Positions 25,901-40,977 of a stretch of DNA of 64,000 bases are shown here, piece by piece. Below the pieces are notes generated by a model. The model saw nothing but the letters and a program-made list of their open reading frames with translations. It was not told where the DNA came from and ran no database searches. Positions within the stretch are counted from its first letter, which is position 1, and the number at the start of each line of letters is the position of its first letter. Source of the DNA: Paragyromitra xinjiangensis. Taxonomy: Eukaryota; Ascomycota; Pezizomycetes; Pezizales; Discinaceae. Location of the stretch: contig JBCAMK010000002.1 in assembly GCA_038503065.1 (NCBI GenBank), positions 3,658,001 through 3,722,000 on the forward strand, given 5' to 3'. A program made the position numbers and the translations under genes.

Positions 25901-26174
25901 AGAGGTTATTAGTGATGAATGTGGTGTTAGCGCGTTTGGGCTAAGGGCGAAGTCTCCAAGGTGGGATAGCCAAACCAGTAACGCGGATAGTGAGTTTGGG
26001 GGCAGTGAGTTGAGCAGTGGCTATTTCACAGGAACTAGCAGCAATGAGAGTATGGAGTACGAGCCAGGAGCCGGCCTATTTATCCACCCGGCGGATCACG
26101 TCAAGAGACCCGTGAGAGTTGAAAATGAAATAGTTGTGAGCGGCGCGCTGGATGTTGAACCGAGGATGGATTGA
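22964..26174 (+). CDS. Secreted/single-pass protein with degenerate dibasic repeats, 2 exons
   Basis: Exons 22964-24002 and 24064-26174 join in phase to give about 1049 residues; the first ATG precedes a strong signal sequence (KYRYFLLLYFIYTSTFF). Residues about 45-330 consist of roughly eleven degenerate repeats of 20-28 residues with the theme hydrophobic-STENHLV followed by basic residues, for example FSTENHLVS, LNTENQLVSLKR, LSTESHLVRR, LDVSSHLVWRR and DFDGHLVLPR. Six dibasic sites (KR or RR) fall at or near repeat ends, the type of site cleaved by Kex2. Around residue 460 a single hydrophobic helix (VLRVAIGLSTLLTMTSLLLL) is followed by CC and basic residues, then about 560 residues of Ser/Glu/Arg-rich, probably disordered cytosolic tail. 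I do not recognise a named family. It could be a wall or signalling receptor-like protein, or a precursor that sheds peptides. Confidence 0.75.
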
Positions 26175-27167
26175 ATATTGGTAATTAGAATGGAATAGGA
26201 GGATTCGCGTCGGAGCTTGGTGTCGTTTTGTCGATTCTGGATGGGAATTCTCAAAGCTTACTTCTGATTTACGGCTGAATTCTTCTGCTTGCTAGGCTTA
26301 TAAGAAGCTACTTAAGGTCGCTTTTTTGTTACTTTTAATAGGAAAGGAGATGATCAGAGACTAGTTACTTTGCTGGAGCTTGTGCACCAGGTCTAGGCCG
26401 TTGCACGCAATTAGGCTAATTTATGGATAGTTTTATTCTTTCCATTTTTGGCCATAAGGTGCTTTTACTATTGGAGCCATGGCAAATTTCCGTGCCATCA
26501 CAGTGCGCGAGTGACAGTCCATGACCATTATACAATGGCGCTAAAACTCGAGTTGCCCTTAGGGTGCTGGCTTCACCTTGCATGAAGCCCAACCCTAGAG
26601 GGTTTAGTCCTGAATACCTAGTCTAGGTACCATAGACCCATGACCTCCATCTGCTCCTGAAGACGCAATGCATTCGGGTCGTATGCCTTAGCTCCATGAT
26701 CTACGGCAAGGATGACGTCGCAGCTGTGCCTGTGCCTGTGGCCCGTGCATGGTTCCTCACCTAGGTGATCAACCTCCACATAGTTCACGACTGGGGATAT
26801 AGAGGAAAGCAAGCTGTATGTGTATGTAGTGATGCTGGGGAATACTAAAGTTTGGTAGAAGTAAATTCGGGTTGCCAAGGCGAGCTTTTAGGAGAGAAAG
26901 TTAAAACGCTATAGTAATTCTTTGTACTCAAGAATCCTTTCTCCGGTTACTGCATGCATCTAGTCCTTCTCCAAATGTTGAGTATGACATAGCCTCTGCC
27001 TCATTATGACCAAAAACTGAGCATACGCCCGTATATAGACTCAATCACTCTCTCCTACTCTTGCTATTTCTACCAAGTAACCATCCTCCTATTATATTCC
27101 CCTTTCCTAAGACACCTCATTGGTCGTGAAACCAACCAAGATAAAGGGATACCACAAGAAAACAACA
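26175..27167. other. Intergenic region
   Basis: About 1 kb without a convincing gene. An 86-codon minus-strand frame (26618-26878) has no recognisable features. The right end is the promoter and leader of the NCE102-like gene. Confidence 0.4.
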
Positions 27168-27797
27168 ATGTCGTTCATGAAAATAGCCCATCTCTTTCTA
27201 CGAACCGTACAAGTCTGTCCTCCCATCCACCTCCAATCCCCAATTCTAACATCCCACAGTTCATCTCCGTCGTCCTAGTCATGTCTCTCGCCGGCGCCTT
27301 AATCCAGCAACAAGACCACGGCGGTAGCCCCACACGAGTGAACTACTCCATGTTCGTAGCCGCCTTTAGCCTCTTCACACTCTTCTATCTTTTCTCCGCA
27401 ACGTTCGTCAACAGGATCGCCAACCCACTCATCATGACCATTCTGGACTTTTTGAATACAATCTTCTTCCTATGTGCTGGGATTGCGCTAGCCGCGCAGT
27501 TGAATGGGAATTCATGTAGTAGCTTCGTATGTCACCTTCGTTCCCTACTCTAGAGTTTAGGTCGTTTGCTAATGGAAGTAGCATTTCATACACCATAACG
27601 GGATTACTGATGGTGGTGGATATGTTTCTCAGCCGAGACGCTGCCGTGAGGCGAATGCCATGACCGCGTTTGAGTGGTTTGCTTTCGCAGCGTTCTTGGG
27701 GAGCTTGCTTATTGATCTTTGGAACTATAAGCAGGAGCGGTATGTATCGCGTGGTGGAGTGAATATGAGTGGTGTCAGGCCTATGAGTCAGGTTTAA
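27168..27797 (+). CDS. NCE102: MARVEL-domain membrane protein, NCE102-like, 3 exons
   Basis: Exons 27168-27212, 27260-27526 and 27582-27797 give 175 residues, close to the usual length of Nce102/Fhn1 proteins. Four transmembrane helices are visible: the N-terminal helix after LRTVQ, the NYSMFVAAFSLFTLFYLF helix, LDFLNTIFFLCAGIALAA, and AFEWFAFAAFLGSLLIDLW. The conserved helix 3 LNT-FF and the cysteine pair flanking the second loop (SCSSF and RRCREA) match the fungal family. Nce102 organises eisosome/MCC plasma-membrane domains and responds to sphingolipid levels in yeast. Intron 1 uses an uncommon GTCTGT donor but the join restores the conserved LRxxQF segment. Intron 2 has a GCTAAT branch site. 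Confidence 0.9.
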
Positions 27798-29813
27798 AAG
27801 GGTTGGTATGGGAGATTTGGTTGGTGTTTACTGTGCTGAGTGTTGTGGTGATGGGTGATGGTGAGATATCGAGGAGGATTGAGAGGGGGGATATTATGGG
27901 ATGTATGGTTTATTTAAAATAATGGCGGTTGATATGTTTTCGGTTATCATCCATCATATCAAATGTAAATACATGCATTATCATTCGGGTAGAAGCTATG
28001 AGATCATCTAACTTAAATTTAAATTTCCCTTGACCCACAAAGCACCCGTTACTGCCTCGCCAAGGGAGTTCAACTAGCCAAAATATCTCATAATTGCTCA
28101 AGTTTGGTAAGTTAAGAGTTCCAAAGAATCCATATCTACCAGTTTAGCCGGCGTCTAATTGCTGCTGCATATGAAGCTCTACTCTATACTTTCTTAACAG
28201 TAATGCTAGGGGAACTAAAGCAACGAACAAAGAATAATGTTCTTCGTAGTCTAGAATGTCGTGATAGATGCATCCGCGACTTGTTCAAGCGTCTTAACAG
28301 GTAACCAGCCAAAATATCCTGCCTTCCAAAGCTTTGTGAACTCCAAGTGTATACTGACCAACAATAGCACTGACTCGTAAACTCTGTTTTTCGAATCCCG
28401 CATCCCGGAGCCCCGCAGCTCAAAAATAAAATATAGGAATTTACGGCCGTCTGAATAAATCCTTGAGGCTCTGGCTATCGCTGCGTATAGCGCAAGATCG
28501 AGGTTTGGCGAGGCATAGCGTCTCTAACGCATCCGCACACGCAATAAAGCGTTCTCATAGCTCCATGTTCCCTGAGAGTTTTTACTCTACCACTCAATCT
28601 ATCGATAGACGCGCCATAACGATAACTCTTCGGTTGACACGTCATTGTAGTACGTAAAAGGACTCGGTCATTCTGGCGGTCATTTTCGCCCCGGTGGGGT
28701 ATCGTCTTGAATTCTGCTATCGAAATGCCAGTTCATGTAGCACTATTAGAAAAACATCCATGCTTTAGGAGCTCTGATATGATAATCATTAGCAAGATCT
28801 TCTGCTTGAATAGCTTCAGGCATAGGCATTTGTGGCTTTAAGTAGGATGTTTACATAGTTTCAGCCCCGTGTGTAATGGTGCTATAGGATTTGATAATTG
28901 CCGGCCAACAATGTCAAACATGCCCGTCATGTGGTTACTGAGGGTATTTCGCTAGGATGTAGGATAATGAGCCATCAGGGTAGACGTTGCTGATGCTAGG
29001 TCAGCTAACTCGATGGGAAATAGAAGATAGAGTCATATCTTGGCTGGGGAAATCTACCCACTTTGAACTTGACAATAGACCGTCTTCATGGTATCCCTTT
29101 ATCAGCAGAATGTTTGCTGTCGGTAATGGCAAGCTGTGGTTAATATTCTGTGGTGTCCTGAGATCAAACGATAGAAGAAAGAATGAGCGGAGAGATAAAC
29201 ACTAAGAGAACTCTCTCGATATCAATTAAAAGAGATCCTGAAGATGGTCTAATGGAGGTCCTGAAACATTTCTGCCTTTTGTAACATTAAATCGATTTTC
29301 GAGTGATAATGATTTAGGTTCACTGAGTGGTGCTGAATTCTGAGTTCTGTGGGGATGGACGATGAGGAGGGGAAGAGAGGGACTGGGTCTTTGTTGAATG
29401 GTTTTGTTACGGTCTCGTGTTTGGCTCTAACCTCATTGGGATCCTAGGGTGTACAGTAGCCAAAAGCGGGAGTGAGATTACATGTAGTTGTAGTTGGCTG
29501 GGAGAGAAGTGATTGATTTCTGATTATAAGTTAGAGCGTTACACTTAACTGATATAAGTAATGTCTCTGTTTGCTTCTTCTATCCTCGCTGGTTCCCGAG
29601 GCTTCTCGAATATTGGATGGTGCTGGATGTATGGTTCTGAAACCTCTCAATTACTCACGATGAGGCTCCACGTTTCTAACATGGGAAAGTCCTAGAACCC
29701 AAAGAGTAAACTTCCCTCGCACAGAAATTCCCAGAGCTCGAAATGATAACATAAATTCAGCTACTTTACTATTATACATCTTTCCCAATACCCCCTTCCT
29801 TTGCTTCCAAACG
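27798..29813. other. Gene-poor intergenic region
   Basis: About 2 kb with no supportable gene. Short frames between 28184 and 29205 show no family resemblance, and no tRNA or transposon ends were seen. The left end likely contains the 3' UTR of the NCE102-like gene. Confidence 0.4.
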
Positions 29814-30711
29814 CTATACAACACTTCCACTAGCCCCCCTCTCACTCTTCACATTCCCCTTCCCTGATCTCGACTTTTGCAGTCCTTGATTCGGATCCCA
29901 TTCCTCGTGTTCAAACTCTTCCCCCTTCCTCTCGGCATCCTTCCATGGATTCACCTCACCAGCTTCCCCCTTCCCTTCCGCATGCAATCCCTTCAGCCCA
30001 TGAGCCCTATTACCTGTACTCTCTCCTGCCTCCGTTCTCCTTTCAGCCTCTTTCCCTCCTAGATCTGCTCCGACCTCTCCACGACCTAACGCCTGATCTT
30101 CTGGCTTCTGCAAACCACCATCGTTGGCAAACTTCGTATTCGACTCGAGCACACTGTCTTGCGGTGGGTGTGGGCCAACATTGAGGAGCGATGGTTTAGC
30201 TGCCCAGCGTGCATCAGCAAGGGCAGCCCCGTGGCGGAGGGCGGTTAAACGGAGAATGTCGGATTTGAGTTCGTCGATGGAGGGAGGGTCGATACGGGTT
30301 GCACGAAGCCATTGATGCCATTGCGCTAATAAGCGTTAGCAAGTTTACAGAACCCGTCTAAAGGGAGTAATATATAGCAGTGGTAGGAAGGAGAAAGAGA
30401 GGAGGAGCTACGAGTCAGCTTATAATCCACCAAATCCCGCTTCATATCCTTATAATGAACAATCCTCCTCGGACGGCCCCTCCCAATATCGTCTTTTAGT
30501 TCCCAATACGTATTCCCCTCCAGATCCATGCCTATGCATCATCTCGCCACATTGCCCAAAATCAGCACTATGTCCCAAGTGCAATTGTGTGGAGGAAATG
30601 AGGGTGAGGGTGGTAAGGACCGACGAATCTGTGTCTTCGCCATGGAAGACTGTATGATTTCCAGGCATACCATGCGCGTTTTAAAAGCGAGCCTTGGATG
30701 TTGGATGACAT
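29814..30711 (-). CDS. NDUFAF2: NADH:ubiquinone oxidoreductase assembly factor, NDUFAF2/N7BML-like, 3 exons
   Basis: Minus-strand exons 30711-30621, 30531-30412 and 30325-29814 give about 240 residues. The N-terminal half is the NDUFA12/B17.2 domain: KRAWYAWKSYSLPWRR, then MDLEGNTYWEL, RPRRIVHYKD and QWHQWLRATRIDPPS. The paralogous structural subunit shares these motifs, but the extended hydrophilic C-terminus (about 130 residues rich in Lys, Glu and Gly) fits the assembly factor (mimitin/N7BML). It acts in mitochondria during late complex I assembly. The two exon joins rebuild the conserved RFVGMDLEG and LTPQWHQWL stretches exactly. Its start region lies about 520 bases from the end of the FAM210-like gene. 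Confidence 0.9.
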
Positions 30712-31232
30712 TTTGTTTATTGTTTTTTTTTCGACCTGCGGTGTAGGATGGAGTGCAGGTTAGTTTTGTGTCGTGGGGTTGAAGATGGACGAGGGTTGAC
30801 GTCGACGCCAAGACTTGTCAGGGACCGCGGGGTGGACCCCGCAATATTGTGTGAATGCGATGAAGTGCGGAAAGCTGGGTTTTTGGATATTCAATTGCTC
30901 ATGTGAAATGGATTAAACCAAGGTAGGTATATCATACAGCAGAAACTGAATTTTGCCGTTTTTCCGAGAGGGTGTGGAGCTTCTCCAAAGCTACATTACT
31001 GCATTACTGCATGTACCCAACCTCGAATTCAGTCTCATATTAGTTACGAGTCGTTATCCTAGCTTGTTTCCTTCCCAATGTTAAATAAATAATGTACAAC
31101 TATACGATATACCGATCGCCTAAGTTTTGGCAATGCAAAGGCTCCAATCTAAGTTCAAAAACCCAACACAGAAGCAATGAGTAGCGTTTTTTATCTATTC
31201 CCCATCCACAAATCATCAATCATCTTTTAGCT
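30712..31232. other. Intergenic region
   Basis: Promoter of the complex I assembly factor gene (right-to-left) and 3' flank of the FAM210-like gene. No additional gene or RNA recognised. Confidence 0.4.
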
Positions 31233-31979
31233 TCAGACCGCAGGTGGTGGAGGCGGCGGAGGTGGAGATGACCCTTTCTTAGGTGGCATAACGATTTTCG
31301 GTTTTCCCTTCTTACCAATATCCCATCCCCACCCTCGGAGGACCTTCACGACCTTTGGCGTAACAGCTGCAGTCAACGGGACTCGTAGGAAGATGAATGA
31401 CTTATGGATAGCATACGCCAGCGCCAGTTCCGTCCACAGACCTGTTCTACATTAACCCCATCCTAGCTTTCTCCCATGTCTCTATAACAAGAGGGGTAAC
31501 ATACTAGCACCCTTCTCCACAGCCTTCTCTGCATCCTCTATATCATCCCAATCATCACGCACCTCCGCGCCATCCCCTACCTTCTCCCCCACTGGGAATC
31601 CCACAGCACGTCGCAACGCCGTCCAGTATGGCTTCAGAAAGCTTACAGCAGCATCTTCCCACTTCCCAATACGTTCAGCACCGAGGTAGCGCACAGCAAG
31701 GAAACAGAACGGGAAATCGAGTGCGGAGAGAGCAAGGTAGACACCGAGTGCAGAGTAACCGTATTCTTTCGAAAGAGCTTTGAGGCGTTGTGATAATGAT
31801 GATGCTGGAGCAGGGGCCGCGAAGGCGTTGGAGGTGCTAGTAAAGCGTATCGTGGGTGGCTTTTGAAGCTGGGGGCGGAAAATGGTTGGCCGGAAGAGCG
31901 CGGGAGAGGGACCGCGGCGGAGGAGTGGAGAGGCGAAGGAGCGCGAAAGGAAGGAACGGGAGAAGACTCGGGAGGCCAT
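31233..31979 (-). CDS. Mitochondrial FAM210/NAT2-like protein (DUF1279), 2 exons
   Basis: Minus-strand exons 31979-31505 and 31441-31233 give 227 residues. The first 50 residues are rich in Arg, Ser and Phe without acidic residues, a typical mitochondrial presequence. The DUF1279 core follows: LSKEYGYSALGVYLALSALD, a hydrophobic FPFCFLAVRYLG helix and, after the intron, LWTELALAYAIHKSFIFLR, PLTAAVTPKVVK and LRGWGWDIGKK. The C-terminus ends in a polyproline run. Yeast Nat2 and the human FAM210 proteins share this domain and are mitochondrial membrane proteins; the molecular activity is not settled. The exon join (GAS-LWTEL) restores the conserved block. Confidence 0.9.
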
Positions 31980-32442
31980 GGTTTGCTAAGGCGATTATAT
32001 TGTATCTAGGGGTTTTAGGCCGGAGTAGACTCAGTGTTTAGCGGGTATTGAGGGTACATGTATTTATCCAAGAGAGCCGACTCATCACAGCGCGGCGGAG
32101 AGACGGGAACGAATGATCTCGGATGACGACCGGTTGTGTGACGCTCGTCGCGTCAACTGCCAGAGCCGCAATGCAATGTTCCCGCGGTCTATAGTCGTAG
32201 ATCATAGCTTCTGTGATGCATGAGGCCTTTCATTATAATGGCACTCTCACGCCCATAGAAAGTGATATGTAAAACCTAATTAAAATGATGAAAGGGTTAG
32301 GGTTCAAACACAGCTAGGAGGCACGAGACTGCATACCGCTCTTCTATATAGTTTAGTTCTCCACTGATCCCCCGTTCACGACTACACCACCCTTCTCTGA
32401 GTCGAGAGTCGGTTGACCCTCACCCTGTGGCTCAAGCTTACG
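31980..32442. other. Intergenic region
   Basis: Promoter side of the FAM210-like gene; no other feature recognised. Confidence 0.35.
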
Positions 32443-35036
32443 AGATGTCCGCTTCTATCTTCTCTCTTGAACAGGCTAAGTTCATCCTAGTCACCGATTT
32501 CACCGATTCATTTCATTCAAAACTGCCTAAGGGCTTAGAAAATTTTGAGGACTACATTCTAACGGCAACCTCAGATAAGGGTAGCTAGATCTGCGGTGGT
32601 TCTTTATGGGACAAAAGTCTAATGGTTCAAAGATACACTGGTTTTATCCCGTACATTGCTATACCAATTAGCAAGCTCGAATGTTGCGCTTCACTTCACT
32701 ACTTCGAAATCGACTGAGAAATTAGGAACGAAACTTCTAGAGCGCGCAGGAGTATGGAATTCACAAACAAATCCACAAAAACCATTCCCGTTGAGTTTGG
32801 TATCTCCATGTGCATTACTTGTGTAGCGGATAGCATCCAGTGCACCTGACATCGAAATATGGAAGGCTGTTGCCGATCTCATTGCGGACTTTGCTCGCCC
32901 ACGAACCCCTCCTGCTATCGCCAGTCACAGGTCTTCTACTAAACAAACACCTCTCCGCCAAAGTTCAGGGGGTGGTACGAAAACAAGCCAAACCCATGAA
33001 ATGATTAATCTACTCATTGGGGTAGAGCTTCGTGGTGTAGTTTTCGAGATGTCCCTAGGTTCTACGACACTTTTTTGGAAACGAGAAATGGGTAAATGTC
33101 GCTGAAGACCTTAAGGAACGCACCTCCGCATAGCCATCCGAGGCGGCTGTTCTTCAGTAGTTCCACGAATTCAACACCCTTCTTGCAACCCCTAACCTAT
33201 ACTACTCTTCGAGTGGTATCCCACTAGCACGCCCTGACTGCAGCCGTAAGTGCGACATCTTCCTCTCGCCTGCAGTACTTGGCCCTGAAGGAACGGGAAT
33301 ACAAGCGACAAAACCTCACAGGCATTCCTGGCACGATGTATTCGTCCCTGGTGAACTTAAACAGAACCCAAATGAGGACGCTTCCCTTGGCTCTCTCATT
33401 CAACTTGGAGGCTATGTCCGTGAGATTTTCGGAGCTCAGCTTGGCCGGCGTTTTGTTCATGCATTCACAATTTCAGGTGACCTCATACGCTGTTTCCTCC
33501 TCGATCGAGGAGGAGGTCTCTGTGGAGCTTGTCTCAATGTTAAGGAAGACCTAGGGAGCTTTATCACGATATTGGTTGGCTATTCCCGGATGAGCCCTAA
33601 CGGACTTGGCTTTGATCCAACTATTAAAACGACTGAGGAAGACACTTTCGTTTCAACTACGGCCTGGCGGCATAAACCAGCATTCACACCTATTAATAAC
33701 AACGTTCCAGTTTAGTCCCAGTCCTATTTTCTATTCAGGAGCGATTGTTACGCGAGCAACAAGGACATCGCTGGCTAGGGAGAAAAATACTGGAAGGGAG
33801 TGTGTAATAAAGGAGCAATGGAGGTAAACCAGAGGGAGAGTTCTTCGCATTAGCAAAAAGGAGACGCGTGTAGGGCATTGCTGACTGCTGTTCTCATGGA
33901 GATGTGGTAGTCAACGGCATCCGTGATGAACTTCCAATGAATGTCAGAAGGGGCTTAGATTTCGGATCATGTGCAGTTTTCCGAGTTCCGAACCCGACTC
34001 AGAACTAGGCCTATTATCCTCGGCCATGAGCCATGTACTAGTGACGGAGGGAGGCCAACTAAAACCATCAACAACGAAAAGGAAAGGTGATTCCCAAAAT
34101 TGAGGTGCCCTTAAACCGGATACATCTAGCGGTCATAGGCGTAAGTTTTCAGGGCCCAGCTTAGTCAGTGGACAACCTTTGAAAAAGCTATTGAAGTCTA
34201 GTGAGAACCAGTCTACCAGGCCATGAATGCTAGTGATCGGCCGAGTTGGGATCGGCCGGGTTGGGATCGTGTTCACACTCGACTAGTTCTTTACACCATT
34301 GGCCAACCTATTTACCTTCTACCTTCACCCAAAGAGCTCCTGGAAGCATTTCGTGACGCAATTAAAGGTCCCAACCCCGTACTAACCCCTATTTCCTGCT
34401 GCTAACAGATCACAGTACATCGCTCGCTTTTTGTAGATAGCAAGATTCTACACCGCGACATTTCCATCAACAATATCATGATCACAAAAAATCCCCAGGA
34501 GGGTGACCCAAAGGGTTTCTGATCGACTTGGACCTTGCAGAGGATAAAGATGATGGCACGAGTAAGGAGAAAGACGAATCAGGTCCCCCTCATCGGGCTG
34601 GGACAATGGAGTTTATGGCAATCGAGGTCCTCCGACAGAGTGCCATACACTCGTACCGTCATGACCTAGAGTCATTCTTCTATGTCTTGGTTTGGATCTG
34701 TACATTCTACGACAGAGCCGGCAACACCCGAAAACCTCGCCAAACCACCCTGAACGGATGATCCCGAATTGATGCGGCAGAAGTCAAAGAGGCTTGAATG
34801 GCTTTATCTAGTCGGTTCAGAGTTTTACTAGAAGGGTTTTCACCAGATTTTATTGGGTTTGATGGGCTAGCTAAGGATATCAGGAGGATTTTATTCCCGT
34901 TCCATGATCGTGATGTATTCGTCGGAACGTACACGGATGAAAAAAATCATGTATGATGGTGTACTTGGGGCCATTGACAAACAGTTGGCGAAAATTGGGG
35001 AACTGTGATAAGGGAGTTTGAACACTTCAGCCAGAA
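32443..35036 (+). pseudogene. Decayed fungal-specific kinase (FunK1) gene
   Basis: Fragments of a FunK1 protein kinase run left to right in changing frames. TSQTHEMINLLIGVELRGV lies near 32985-33030. A longer clean segment at about 33326-33680 contains WHDVFVPGELKQNP, LGGYVREIFGAQ, GRRFVHAFTISGD and LGFDPTIKTT. The catalytic loop HRDISINNI is at about 34455, IDLDLAED near 34525, and GTMEFMAIEVL with YRHDLESFFYVLVWIC at 34600-34710. C-terminal remnants (MYDGVLGAIDKQLAKI) reach about 35000. Several stops and at least four frame changes interrupt it, for example after the 33700 block and just before the IDLDLAED segment, too many for introns alone. FunK1 kinases are expanded in mushrooms and some filamentous ascomycetes and often occur as relics. 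The 5' boundary, taken from an ATG at 32443, is a guess. Confidence 0.8.
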
Positions 35037-36734
35037 ATAATAATCTGTCCGCTTGAAGTCGTTCACACTGTCCCAATGCCATTTGAGAGTTTAACACCAA
35101 TCTATTACACTAGTCCTATACTTGGTCCCATGCTACTGTTACGTAGTATGAGACTAGGGACGAGACCTATTACACAATCCTTCAATTGTTTTTCACCATA
35201 TTCAACTATCCTAAAGACCAAACACACCCGTGGCCTAGGGACAAGACAAGGAAGCAATTGCCATATACCTAAATATTCCGAGTGATATTCTATGAGCCAC
35301 GCTCACCTGTCTATCGAAAGAAACCGTTTGCTAGCGCTATCCCGAGCCTCAACCCACATTCCACCCGGTTGTCGTAGGCTTCTAGAACACCATGGTAATG
35401 CGGCACGTACGAAAGGTTCCTTTCATATCTCCACCGAGTGTTGAGCGCGACTCCCAGAAATGTTAAACCATATCATAATTTCCAACAAGACCTAACCTTA
35501 GGATGTGATTTATCAAAGAGAGCATGAAACAAAACATACAATCCACAGCAAGTAATCAGTATTGATCTCAGATCCGAGCTGTAACCGATTCACAGCTATA
35601 AAATCGAAAAACAGCTAGATATCGAGCATCCAGAACAGTCATGTGTTCAACGGCCAATGATCCCAGGGGATCCGTTATGGTGGGGCATCCCGTAGACAGG
35701 AACTGGATGCGGTGAGCCACAGCAAAACCGGCTAGACGATAGAAGGTGGACTCCGTAGCCGAGCCTTCGGTCGGGCCACAAAGGCTTGACTCTAGGTTAA
35801 TTGGATGCAACACCTGTCGAAATTTCACGATGTCCACCAGGGAGGGGAAGAATTGCCACTACAGTACATTCATTTCCCCTCAGTGTAATTAGCGTGTTAG
35901 CTACTGGGAGAATAATCCCCTGGCTTTCTCGTAGACACTCTTCTTTCCCCACTTCTGTTCTTTTCTTTCTCTTGTCAGTTCTAGACGCCAGATAGAGAAA
36001 ATATTTCATTACATCACCAATTATCGAATCTAACTAATACGTTTCTCCCCCACGGAAACTCACCGAGACCTTCTTCCTTGTCTCAGCTCCGTTGCTTGTA
36101 TTTTTTTCCTTTTTTTTTCCTTTTTCCAGCTTGTTTGTTCAGCCTCTCGAGAACATCTCGCCTTCCCGAACCTCCTCCCAACACACCGGTCTCTGCGCGT
36201 GGGGCACGATTACACAATCTTATCGTTGCATTTGTGCTTGTGCTGTTCCTGCACACCCCTTGCGCTGGAGCGTGGGGAGGGACCAGAATCCGTTTTTTTC
36301 CAGGTAACGGTCTTCGGTTGCTGCCGCACCGTTTTTCATATACAGTGCTACGTCGCTTCGGCAGTAAAGGGAAGCTTGAGTGGACGCAGGGGGGATTGCG
36401 ACAGCGGGTGTTCCAGGTGTGCTGGAGCTGGGAGACAGGGAAGGGTCTATCTAGAGGAGGAATCACAGGCACAGGTACTGGGGCTGGTGGGGAAGAGGTT
36501 TACAGAAAATTAAAGAATAGCTATTGGAGGCTCTTGAACGGCTGCGGGTCCCTGACTCCGAGTCAGCAGTGACGTCGGTGCAGCTCCCGTTTGTAATCTC
36601 CCCTTATCGCATCCATCTCAGACTCGAGCTTCCCCCCCCCACCACAAGTCCGACATCACAACTCGGATCCCCCCCCCACATCCCACCTAAGACGAGTCTA
36701 CTCAACCATTATTCTTCCCCGATATTCCCTCGCC
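35037..36734. other. Region upstream of SNF1
   Basis: About 1.7 kb. The left part holds nothing recognisable. From about 36080 to 36734 the strand becomes pyrimidine-rich (T and C runs), typical of a fungal core promoter and long leader before SNF1. Short overlapping frames in this stretch are not convincing genes but could act as upstream ORFs. Confidence 0.45.
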
Positions 36735-39720
<2,986 letters not shown>

Positions 39721-40977
39721 GCTGGTAGGACGGGGGGGGTGTGGTTTCTGGATGTAGCCTTTTGAATCCTGTGCTACTATGGTTTTGATATTTTCCTCTC
39801 CTATTGAATTTAAGTGTGTTATTTGAAGGGTATTTTGAGGGATATTAAGAGTATGTAGAATCGCTGGTATTCGCTTCTATATGTAGCGGGTGATGTTTTT
39901 TTGCTTTTATTTACTTTTATTTTTTTCAATGTCTGATTAGCTTTCTCTTATTACAATTATTTCCTTTTATGATCTTGGATGGGCTGGCTGTGGGGCTGGT
40001 GGTTGGGGGGAGTTTGGTTGTTGGGTTGGCAGATGGGGGGGTTTGGGTATGTAGAGGAAACGGCGAATTTTCAGAGAATATGATGGGCAGTTATCTATCA
40101 AACGAGTATTACAGCGGCAGATCCTTCCTTTCCCGCGCGCAGCCATTTCATGGATGGACCCTGAAGATCGAGGTCAGGTGGATATCGTACGATTTCGAGC
40201 CAGGCTGTCTTGTGATCATCGAAATGACACACTAGAACGATGCGCACGTTTCGATATGGCACGTTTTTGCCTGGTCGTTTTTCCTATCCCTACTGTTTTC
40301 GGCTATTGCGCACCGAGGCTGAGCTTGGACTACCGACATCCGTTGTTTCTCATGTCGGCACATCATGGAGATCGGCCGTTTGTTTCATCTGAACTCGGCG
40401 TTTAGTGTTTCTTGGTTTCCTCTCCAGGTTGATGTTGTAGTCGCTGGGGGCCCTAATAGTCAAGAAGGGCTGCGTCTAGGTATGGCTTGGAGTCATGGTT
40501 AGGAGGTCAGGCACAGAGTGATCATGAGGCATCACTCGTGGTCTTGCAAGGGAAGAGTGGATGTGGCTTGGTAGAGTTTTATACCACCATTGTATTCGAT
40601 TAGACTAGATTTTAGGGTGGGGGTTTCTTTAGTATGACATAAGGTACTCGGAACTCGTTTTATGGCTTTATGGTGCTGGATTGCGGGGGACTGGCTACTG
40701 TTAGTGTAAGAATGATCTAGTCGAGTGATAAACTGTGATGTACCTGAAAACATTTCGGCCCTTGTTTAGGCATCTGCGGTTTCGTAATCCTAGAATTGGC
40801 GGAGAGTCTGTATGCAGAGAATTTACCTATTGGGCACTCAATTCAACGCATTTATCTACCGAATATTCTATCACCAGGTCTAAAAATCAATTAGAAAGAT
40901 CAATAAAATACATATTTCTGTACACGCAGTGTGTTCAAACACACCGCCTTAATACAAACCCTACCGTCGAACCCACA
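39721..40977. other. Intergenic region between convergent SNF1 and SDHAF2 genes
   Basis: T-rich DNA after the SNF1 stop (about 39780-39970), probably the 3' UTR and polyadenylation area. The rest has only short frames without recognisable content. Confidence 0.4.

Noticed and set aside
36078..36572. Overlapping frames on both strands upstream of SNF1
   Set aside because: They occupy a pyrimidine-rich leader and have no domain; at most upstream ORFs of SNF1.
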